From Karalla daura (Eukaryota > Chordata > Actinopteri > Chaetodontiformes > Leiognathidae): DNA of 64,000 nucleotides. The notes beneath the pieces are model-generated. The model searched no databases and was not told the origin of the DNA. It saw only the letters and a list, made by a program, of their open reading frames with translations. How positions within the stretch are numbered: the first letter of the stretch is position 1; each line of letters begins with the position of its first letter. Shown piece by piece: positions 55,905-64,000 of this stretch. The position numbers were made by a program, and so were the translations under genes. The stretch lies in assembly GCA_029224185.1 (NCBI GenBank), contig CM055201.1, positions 8,648,586-8,712,585 on the forward strand. The letters run 5' to 3'.

Positions 55905-56689
55905 GTAAGCTCGATATATTCGGCATTTCAGTGACCTTGTTTGCACACAGAGCCGTGTGTGAGTGTGTGTGTGTTGTCATGAGTGTCTCGTTGTGTTTAG
56001 CTAAGACGTTGCTCGGTGGAGTCTGCAGACACGCTTCACTAGTGCAGAACGTGTATTTCTACCTTTCAACTGCGATGAAATCAACACATAGGTGCTCAGG
56101 CTGCTCCATGTGCTCCTCTTTTATCTCCATTATATGTTTTTACTCGGGGTCTGGTTTGCCCCATTGCCCCTGCAGGCCCTGGTTGTATTATTGTAGATCT
56201 CACATGCACACAGAGACTGTGGGTGTGTTGTGTGGGCACGAGAGCTTCTCAGGTTTAATGTCTCCCCTCCATGCAGTGATCCATTTATCGGACGGCTGGG
56301 TGTGTGTGTGTGTGGAGACACGGGAAATCTGGCTGTGTATTCAGCTGAGTGGTGATGGAGCAGTTTCCTGTGGGCCTGATAGCAGCACGTCCTGCATGAT
56401 AATAACAACAACTCTGCATATTTATGCACTTACCTCTGATGAAAGTACATCACTTACTACAGTGAATCACAGAGCAACAGAATGATATTAAGACTAGAGA
56501 TCACTGTAAAATTGAAACTTTACCCAAAATATACCGTATGTGTGTTTATTGCCTAGTAATACTGTAGATCAGTCTTGCAAAGATGCCATCAAATGCAATA
56601 TAGGTATGTCAGTAATGTAATTGCCTACCTTTTGCCTACAGTGTATGTTTATACTGAATTCTGAGCCATAAATTGAAGAAAATACCATC

Positions 56690-56910
56690 ACAGGAAACTC
56701 ACACATTTCATTCACTCACATCTTGGGGGAATTTCAGACTCACTAATCGACCTTAAACGTGCTTGCTTTGGGACAGTGGGAGGAAAGCTGATAACCTGGA
56801 GAAAACCCCCCACACACAGGTAGAACATGCAAATTAAACACAGAGAGGGTCCCATTGGGTCTCAAAGCATCCCACACCTCCTTGCTGTGAGGTGATAGCA
56901 CTGTTAACCA
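56690..56910 (+). repeat. Remnant of the common dispersed fish repeat
   Basis: Words GGACAGTGGGAGGAAAGCTG, CTGGAGAAAACCC, ACATGCAAATTAAACACAGA, CTTGCTGTGAGGTGATAGCA and CTGTTAACCA follow the order in the widespread fish element (GTGGGAGGAAACC, GGAGAAAACCC, AACATGCAAACTCCACACAGA). A second small piece (57108-57135, TGTGAGGCAGCAGTGCTGTTCAC) repeats its end. Confidence 0.7.
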
Positions 56911-57581
56911 ATCACCATATCAAAAACAATCTTCTCTATTTAGCAATGAGACATGTTCTGAACTGTATGAACCCCCCTATGTTGTAAACAGGTTCTTGTA
57001 GCTGTCCTGACTGTACAGCTCTCACTATACCAAATTTTCACAACGCTCAATTAAGGAAACGTGCCGTCCTCTCCCTGGAGGACTTTCTCCTTTTCTGTGG
57101 ACCTTGTAACTGTGAGGCAGCAGTGCTGTTCACTGTCACACGTCTCTTTTGTCATGTAATTATAATCCGATTGTCTTCAACTGTGAATAAGACACCTCGG
57201 ATGTGCGACGGTTGATTCCCCTCCTTTCGTGACACTGTATAGAAATGAAGGACTGCAGAGTAGCTAATTAGCTGTAATGAATGAGAGTAGGTGTTTGCTG
57301 TCAGTTTCTCGGCTGTGCCTGGAGGATTGAGAGGCCCCAAACTGGTGACAACAATCACTAAGTTGTTGTGTCTGGTGTCCTCCTGAGGACCACTGTGAAG
57401 TCCACCCCCCTTCCCCCTCATACTGTATTAGGATTAGCACGGACAAACTGCCAGGACGAATTGTCTGTGAGTGTATGTGTTAAGGCACTGGTAACTCCCA
57501 GGATTTGGTAATACAGCTAGAATGAGTGAAATTCCCAGAGGAGGGAGCTTAGCTCTGTCAGTCTGGCTCTGTTGCCACCCT

Positions 57582-57584
<3 letters not shown>

Positions 57585-57640
<56 letters not shown>
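57585..57640. repeat. (CA)n microsatellite
   Basis: About 27 CA units followed by CATACATATACACA. Confidence 0.94.
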
Positions 57641-57642
<2 letters not shown>

Positions 57643-57789
57643 TATACACACTCTCACATACACACTCACTCCAGATACAGAGTGTTTGTTTTACTCCCAC
57701 TCCCCACGCCCACACCCTTGACTGCAGTGCAGCTGAAAATGTGTTCCTCATTTCAAGTCCGTGCTCACCATTTCACTCTTTTCCTTCCT

Positions 57790-58010
57790 TCCTTCCCATA
57801 TGTGATCACTTAGCGGGGCCGCGAGAGTCTTATTTTAACGGCTGAAATGTAAAGATGGATCCTCTCGCGTTCTTGCCCACCGGGGTCTCCTAACGATCTC
57901 GTCATCTGGTGTTTGGGTCAAATATTTATTCAGCCAGGTGATACACAGATGCACCCGTGGCTTCATAGGCGATAGTGTTGGTTTAGGGAAACTGTACGGG
58001 GGGCGGCGTG
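57790..58010. promoter_or_regulatory. Enhancer-like block on the right side
   Basis: Unique sequence with CTTATTTTAACGGCTGAAATG, AAATATTTATTCAGCCAGGTG and CTTCATAGGCGATAGTG. It carries CpGs away from any exon. The CAGGTG E-box is at about 57934-57939. Function is inferred from texture only. Confidence 0.25.
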
Positions 58011-58148
58011 TTGTTTCAGGGAGCAATCTCCCACCACTCTGTCGTATGACATGCGACAGCCAGATAAACCCGGAGCCGGCGCACTCGCATGCTAGCACAA
58101 CACGGTCTGGCCCGAGAGGCTGTCAGCACCAGATAATACCTTTCCCAT

Positions 58149-59170
58149 GCAGGTCGACCCCCCCCCCCCACGCTTAAACGTGGACCGCCCAAAAGCGACG
58201 TTAATATGGCATGTTAAGCCAGTAATGGTTCGGAAAGTATGTCACATTTGCGTATTTAAAGGGACGGCAGCAAACCAAAGGACGTTGGTGTTAATGTTGA
58301 CCTTTTCTCTTCCAATCGTGTGTGCAAAGCCTGCGTGTACTCTTCCCCCGAAGAAATAAATTACGGGTCTCTTTAGCAGTTTAGAGCAACCTCCCGGCTA
58401 TGCATGCATGCTGATTCGTGCCAGGAAGATGGAGTGCATCTTTTGGCTGAAAGACGACGCTGTGAGAGCATTGTGTGCCGAGGGTCGGGATCAGTTGACT
58501 AAGCACAAACGCCTCGACTCTGCACTGTGCGATAAAATAACTCGGAGCAAAATGAACCGAATGCAACGTCGTGTCGAGCGAATGGATGGTGACGTGACGT
58601 CCTCCTCACCAGCTCAGTGACGTGTAATCCGTCGTAGCAGGTGAAGGCCAGATCGGCTGACTTCGGAGGAATAAAACATGGCGTCCTTTTTATAGTGATC
58701 TGCTTTGGCTGACCATGGTCCTACACGGGGCAGTGCTAAACGACACCTTCTGCATTCCTGCCAGTCGTAGAAGTCGGGGCACACACACACACACACACAC
58801 ACACACAGTCAGAGTTAAGAGCAGTTGCTCGTGGATTCCTCATCCTGAGCAATGACAGGCATCCAGCTCAGGAATATGAAGGAACCGTGTCCGAGTGCTT
58901 CTCTCAGATGTCGGAAACGTGCCTGAGATCAGCTGTGCAGCTGCACACGCCTGCTCGGGCCGTCACAGAATCGAAAGTAGTCGCCGTCTCTCCTTTTAAC
59001 ATTCACTCAAATGATTTTCTTTCCAGTGCCAAGTGCGTGATTGGCATTTCTTTGGAAGAGTGTGAATGGCTTATTTTTTTTTTCTCCAGATTTCTGTGCT
59101 TTTTCTCAGGAAACCCAAGTCGGGCTGAAGAGATGTTTCCAGTGCGAGCTTCCGTCTCTCAAAAGAGCGT
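58149..59170 (+). repeat. 1-kb direct duplication, right copy (CpG-rich)
   Basis: Colinear with 54537-55420, about 3.6 kb away. It keeps CpG where the left copy has TpG/CpA, for example ATGCAACGTCGTGTCGAGCG against ATGCAATGTTGAGAGTG, and GTGACGTGACGTCC against GTAATGTGATGTCC. It is longer in its first 150 bases. A frame at 58429-58620 (KMECIFWLKDDAVRALCAEG and on) is open only here; its product is not recognised. Confidence 0.85.
58783..58807. repeat. (CA)n microsatellite, short
   Basis: About twelve CA units, in the position of the longer run at 55135-55197 in the other duplicate copy. Confidence 0.9.
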
Positions 59171-60900
59171 TATGGTCGAGAATAAATGAAGCCAGCAAAA
59201 ACGCGGCCCGTCACCCGGCACTGCTCTCCCTATAGCTCTCCGTACGTTCGGCCCTCTTCCCCGTCCCTCGCTTGAAACTCCCCGCAGGGAGACTGGAAAC
59301 ATCTGCGCCGGGCGGTGACACAGCAAGTTCAAAACAGCAGTTTGGGTCGCCTGGAGGTAATCGGAGAGGTTGTACATATAACGGTTTTCCTCTCGGATGT
59401 TGTCTCAGCACACACGTTGGGGGGGGGGGGGGGTTAAGAGGAAGAGGAGCCGTTTTAGCCCGGAGAGTCTCCTGCACTATTGTCTCTGGGCGTGTTGGGC
59501 CATTGCTTGCAGTGTTGCAAATGAGTTACCCGCTGCATTTTTCTGCAGCAACGCCTGGAGTTGTATAACTTTTGAATCTTGGTGGTGAAACGCGTCGGTT
59601 TGTCAGGGCGAGCCTTTAAAGATATACTAGCCGCTTTGGTGCCGTCCGTATCCAGCATCATTCTCCTGAGTTTCCAGGAAAAACTGAATGTGGGCGACTC
59701 GGTAGATGGTGAGTTTCACTATCACCTCACAGTTCCAAAGGACGTCGACTGGAATCCTGGTCGGATCGGACCTTTATGTTCTTCCTGTGTGTGCGTGTGA
59801 GTTTGTAGAGGTCCTTACTCTACTCTCCAGTATGGACATCTGGATTAAACGTGTGTTTTATCTGGATTTAAGACGGATGGTGATGATTAAGAAGTATTTC
59901 ACAAATAAATGCATACAGTACAATAAAAGGGATACTCAGGCATGCAAAAGAATTGAATGATCCACAAACGGGTGCCGTATACTGTACTGCACCAATGTAA
60001 TGCTGGATTCTTCATCGCCACCCGTTCCTGTTGCTTGGAGACGAGAGACCCCGTCGACGTGTACAGTCGGAGGGTTTGCCACATCCACTGCGAAATGGAG
60101 GCAGAAATAGCAGGACTTGGGTGGCCCGGGGCACGTCGGACAAGATAAGAGAAAGCCTGACACTCGCCCTCAGCCACGGCCGATCCTGCCAGTTCCTCCG
60201 TCCACAGCCTCAAAACCCGTTTTGACCGTTCATCCTCTGCTCCGGGGGGTAACTCGTTCACCCTATCTCCTGTATGCAAATCTGGAAGGTTTCGGTTTTT
60301 CTGTGCAAAGTCGTCTGAGCGGGACGTTTTTAATACATTTAGCCGGCAGCTCGAAAGTGACCCTGAGTTTTGCAGATGGTGTCCGAGTCGCAGCTTCAGG
60401 CGCGCCCATGATCCCACTCCGGGACGCGATGCAAAGCGGGTGCGGTTGGGAGAGCCGGAACGAACCTGCCTCTCAGGAAGACGTTCCAAGCGGACTGTTA
60501 TTGACTGACCGCTTTTAAACGATCTGCTCCTGGAGGTGGAGGAGCTGAGCGCTCTCCGGCTGTCATGACGTAGCGCGGCTCTGACTCAACCCGCCCCTGA
60601 TGCTCATGGATTTTTCCAAACTGAGCGTGGTCCCCGCGCCTCGCTTTCATCCCATGTGTTTTTGTTATAACCACGTTGCGTAACTCCAATCGGATTCTTT
60701 GCCACCCAGGGGACTTATTCTTTTCCATTCATCCCTCCGCAATAAGAGAGTGTCAGGCTCGCGGCGAGGCTCGATGGACACGCCTCTTTGGATCCGGGGT
60801 CTGATCTCAGGTCTCTGGGAATCCTCCCGACTCTGAATCCAACGCGAGCGGAGCGGCGCGTCGGCCCGGCTCGCAGCAGCGCGACGCCGGCCTACAGCTG
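59171..60900. other. Non-coding, CpG-containing sequence
   Basis: Mixed composition with a poly(G) run at 59419-59433 and many CpGs (60150-60600). The open frames here (59899-60489 minus, 60117-60518 plus, 60665-61120 minus) contain no domain that I recognise and overlap each other. Some stretches (60255-60375) look unique and enhancer-like. Confidence 0.4.
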
Positions 60901-60940
60901 TTCCTCTTACATAACCAGCCGTCTTTAAAGGCTGCCCCGC

Positions 60941-60975
60941 GTCTCCACGGCAACGCGTTTGGTTCCCATGGCGAC
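60941..60975. promoter_or_regulatory. Pair of RFX X-box motifs in a CpG-rich block
   Basis: GTCTCCACGGCAAC (60941-60954) and GTTCCCATGGCGAC (60962-60975) both fit or nearly fit the X-box GTHNYYRYRRNAAC and are 7 bases apart. The surrounding 60840-61070 is CpG-rich and could be a promoter, but I found no exon to attach it to. Confidence 0.42.
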
Positions 60976-61074
60976 CGCGCTCTCTCAACAGGAGTGGAAG
61001 CCGGTCGAGCCCCCCGCCCCCCTCCTTGCGCCTACACATCTGAGGAGTAGCGGGGAGGCGAGGAGGAGGAGGAG

Positions 61075-62265
61075 GGCGTGATGATAACCAGTCTGCACAG
61101 ATGGAGGAAACTTCCTGCATCTACAGCCATTGTTATTATTATTATTGCGACACAGCTCGAGAGACATAAACACTTACGAGAGACGGACATTTGTTGTGGA
61201 ATGAGTCACAAACGGATGGTTCCTGTGCAAATGCACAGCTGGAAGGGAGTTTAGCCAGACAAATGCTCGTCGAGATGCAGTGGAAGTGGTTTGATTGGAC
61301 TCATTTCCGTTAATATACATTAACGACAGTGTCCCTGTATCTTAAGCAGTTTGAGTAAACTGCTCTTCTGGACGGTTTACTCAGGGTTCACCCACCTGTT
61401 GTTTGCAGGTATTGGGGGATGCTGTGGCAGTGTGAGCCTCACCGTTGGGCTGAGCAGCCTTGAGACGGTGAAAAGGATCCCCGGAGCGCCACAGTGCATG
61501 AGTCACTGTGAGCAGACCTGGCAGCAGGATTGGCCTTTTGTGCTAAAATTAATTTTCTGTGCTCCGGGTGAGTGGGGCGATATATATCTCCAAACTCCCA
61601 AGCGCTGCATCCGGCCTGCCCGATCGTAGACTAGCATCTGGAGTTTTAGACTGTAATGAACCAAGTAAAACATTTAATAGTGATGGTATTTACGAGGGGA
61701 ATAGACTCAGCATTCATACAAGGTGTCTCACAATACTCATAATGCCTTCATAAGGCCACTAAGACTGAGCTGCTAAATGCTAAAATACCATGTTTCATTC
61801 ATGACAACAGATTTGCTTTCTATCAGGACTCTGTGGTGTAATGGTTGGATGCATAAGTGGAAACGCTGACCACCTTCCATCCCTCTTTCTCACCGGACCA
61901 AAGGCCCTCTAACATCTGACTGTTTTATATAGTGGGAAGTGATGGCGCTCTGATCCCCAGGTGCAGAGGCTGCAGTTCTGGCCGGTATCGATCGGCTCCA
62001 GCTCTGATTAGCGCCGATGGAAACATGACAGTGTCATTTTTTTTCTGGCAGGACACCGACGCGTGACGGGCTTCCAGTTGGTGATTATCGTCATCATTTC
62101 ATGAAATAATGACGATGATCATCGTCTCGTGAAAGCCAGGAAAAAGTCACCACAATAAACTCACCCTGGACCTTAGATAGGAAAATCGAATTAGCCGGTA
62201 GTCAGGGAGAAGTCACTTTTCATGAAGTTGTTTTTCCTAAAATTACATGCTTGCTTGTTGTTAGT
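61075..62265. other. Non-coding sequence, nothing recognised
   Basis: A short TTA run at 61131-61145, a tRNA-like A-box word at about 61833-61850 without a matching B box, and a near-palindromic CGTCATCATTTCATGAAATAATGACGATGATC at 62089-62120. No supported gene. Confidence 0.4.
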
Positions 62266-62269
62266 GTAA

Positions 62270-62515
62270 ATTCATTCTTTCATTATCCTACCTGCTTGAC
62301 CCATAGCAGTGTCATGGCCCAACACTCATAGACCGAGGAGCAATTTAGACTCTTTGGTCGGCCTGAACGTGCATGTTTTTGTACTTATGGGGAAACCGGA
62401 GCACCTGGAGAACACCTATGCACACACAGGGAGAGCGTGCAAACCATGAAGGCCCTCGGTCTGACCAGGAGTCAATTCCAGGACCTCCTCGCTAACCACT
62501 CATCTACCACGTGGT
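62270..62515 (+). repeat. Remnant of the common dispersed fish repeat
   Basis: Words CATTATCCTACCTGCTTGACCC, GAGGAGCAATTTAGACTC, GGCCTGAACGTGCATGTTTTTG, GGGGAAACCGGAGCACCTGGAGAACACC, ACACAGGGAGAGCGTGCAAACC, and GACCTCCTCGCTAACCACTCATCTACCACG match that family in order. This is the most complete copy in the window. Confidence 0.75.
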
Positions 62516-62939
62516 TTATTGTGTACGTGTTTCTAAGATACGAAAGCCTTGGACCATAGGTGCAACCAGAGACTCTAAACCTGGACTTCCTTGTTGTGAG
62601 ACCCCCCCCCCCGATTGAATACACTTAATCCAAACGAGTCTGAAAAGTGTTGTGAACCTTTGGTCACTTCTCGTCCCGTCGCCTGTTGGCCGCCAACGTG
62701 AACAAACGGACAATGACGAGAATGAGATCCGACCGGCAGTCTGGAGGCGTTAAGGCCGCGTGCCTGTGACCCGGGCTGACGGGGTGGGGGTGGGGTGGGG
62801 GGGTGTTCTTGCATTGGAAGAGGCGCACAGACCCCGGCGCTGTCTCGTTCCTTCCTCCTCCGAGCGCTGGACGCGTCCCATCAGCATCCGTCCCGTCGCC
62901 TCAGTGCCACTCGAGGGTCACGCGCCCGTTGCTAAGCTT

Positions 62940-63165
62940 CCAGCGGGACAATGGAGCGTGGCCATGCATTTTTATTAATAACGGACGAAGGGCTTCTCTC
63001 TGTCCCCCCCCGCTAATGAGAGAATCCGGCACCGGGGCTAATTGCTGGGTGTCCTTATTCTGCCGAGGCAGAGGGAGAGAGACGGTTCCCAGCCCGCCAG
63101 TGCCGTACAGCAGCCGCCTGCCAGGGCATTTATGATTAAGGGAAAACGCCGGGAGGGAGGACTTC
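62940..63165. promoter_or_regulatory. Enhancer-like block near the right end
   Basis: GCCATGCATTTTTATTAATAACG, CGCTAATGAGAGAATCCGGC, GGGGCTAATTGCTGGGTGTCC and GGGCATTTATGATTAAGGG form a cluster of homeodomain-core words in CpG-rich unique sequence. It overlaps a frame (63042-63476) that I do not accept as a gene. Conservation is untested. Confidence 0.35.
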
Positions 63166-64000
63166 CCAAAGACAGGAATGGGAGAAGATTGGGTTTCAAG
63201 AAGTCGGGGGCGAAAGCGGCCACGAAGGCGCTGGTGTCGACCCGGCCCGCCTCCGCGCTGGACGCGGCCTGGAGCTTCTTCACGCGGGGCAGGAGTAAGA
63301 GCGCGTGCATTCTGACACTCGGAAGAAGTGTTTTGGGCTGGATTCAGGTTCGGTCTGTCCGTAAACGCAAGTTATTGTCTCGACCGTTTCGAGTTTGTCA
63401 CGCCACGCGATTTAAGATCGTTGCCAAGTACCAGTCCTCCAAACGGCCAACAACATGTCTGTATCTACAATCTTAGCTTCTGACTTTGCTAGTTAGGTTA
63501 GTGTTCAGTGGTAATTTAGCTGAATTTAACATCGTTCGTATTGAATTTTCAGCATGGTAGATCACAGAATAGTAATATAGCCAGTCCTATAGACAGTCCT
63601 CTGTGTTTGAGTCGTTTATGGAGTTTACCAAGTTTACATGGAGAAGGTCATGATGCTGAACCCCAAACTTGGACCTGATGCTGTGTGAATGGTTAAAGCT
63701 ACCAGTTTAGTGGACTCACCCTGTGGGAGTGAATAAGGGTTGAACGCTACATAGGAACCAGTCTGTCTACCATTTTTCTATTCATCTCAGATCAGTCAAT
63801 CAAATGGGACGTCTTTATTGTCATTGCACAGCTTTACCACACAGTCAAGTCCAACTCCTTTTGGGATAAAAGAGCAAAAAAAAAAAAAGAGAGAGCGAGA
63901 TAGACGAGACGTTGTCTGGCATCACGCTGTTCTGGCTAATCGTGGCCGAACAGAGGCACCGTGATCGGAGCAGGTGACCTGAGACTTTGTGAGACGGCGG
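63166..64000. other. Non-coding sequence at the right end
   Basis: CpG-rich to 63460, then ordinary unique DNA with a poly(A) run and GA tract at 63877-63900. No supported gene or transposon. Confidence 0.4.

Larger units (their letters stand above)
55905..58148 (+). other. Probable first intron of the unknown plus-strand gene
   Basis: No coding exon recognised. It includes a dispersed-repeat remnant (56690-56910), a CA microsatellite (57585-57640) and an enhancer-like stretch (57790-58010). The frame 55931-56485 reads through the donor region without a domain. Confidence 0.4.

Noticed and set aside
58408..58620. Open frame in the right duplicate copy
   Set aside because: The left copy is broken by stops at the same place, and the product resembles nothing I know. 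It is treated as repeat sequence.
61829..61860. tRNA-like A-box word TGGTGTAATGGTTGGATG
   Set aside because: No B box, anticodon arm or acceptor stem can be formed downstream; at best a SINE trace.
63042..63476. 144-codon plus-strand basic frame
   Set aside because: Arg/Lys-rich with no recognised domain. It overlaps an enhancer-like block and shows no clear splice partner.
1..64000. CRISPR arrays, rRNA genes, complete tRNA genes, bacterial operons
   Set aside because: None found. Regular direct repeats in the window are microsatellites or duplications of eukaryotic type.

Overview
The window is vertebrate nuclear DNA, almost certainly from a spiny-rayed teleost fish. It has split genes with short introns and canonical GT/AG borders, long CA/GT and AT microsatellites, L2-type LINE tails, fish hAT-like debris and scattered CpG-rich blocks. 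No bacterial operon, CRISPR array, prophage or rRNA is present. Two genes are recognised, both on the minus strand and transcribed right to left: shc3 and sema4d. They also lie near each other on human chromosome 9q22, which supports both names. CKS2 and SECISBP2, which I recall lying between them in human, were not recognised here.

Left end (1-3 kb): the first coding exon of shc3 (1587-2225), an SHC-family adaptor. The rest of the gene runs off the left edge. Upstream is a 5' leader region with a CTGC tetranucleotide array. From 3 to 11.8 kb is gene-free DNA with an L2-like LINE 3' end, a degenerate AT-rich array built on a GATTCAAATC-like word, and a direct duplication (9.6-10.25 and 11.2-11.7 kb) separated by probable piggyBac-like debris.

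Centre (11.8-50.5 kb): sema4d. Fourteen coding exons (16261-22879) join in phase into an 889-residue class 4 semaphorin: signal peptide, Sema, PSI, Ig, one transmembrane segment and a cytoplasmic tail. Downstream on the same strand, 13492-14027 holds two exons that look like an alternative secreted C terminus, with a different Ig domain and a basic/Trp tail. This matches the soluble human SEMA4D isoform as I remember it, and it has its own poly(A) signal. The probable untranslated first exon is near 50.33-50.45 kb. Intron 1 would then be about 27 kb, and it contains several ATTA/TAAT-rich blocks that read like conserved noncoding enhancers.

Right end (50.5-64 kb): two CTCF-like motifs at 53.25 and 53.46 kb lie between the sema4d promoter and an apparent plus-strand promoter and first exon at 55.64-55.90 kb, whose gene I cannot identify. 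A roughly 1 kb segment is duplicated in direct orientation (54.5-55.4 and 58.15-59.17 kb); the left copy has lost CpGs that the right copy keeps. The remainder is dispersed-repeat fragments, microsatellites and enhancer-like sequence, with no recognised coding exon.
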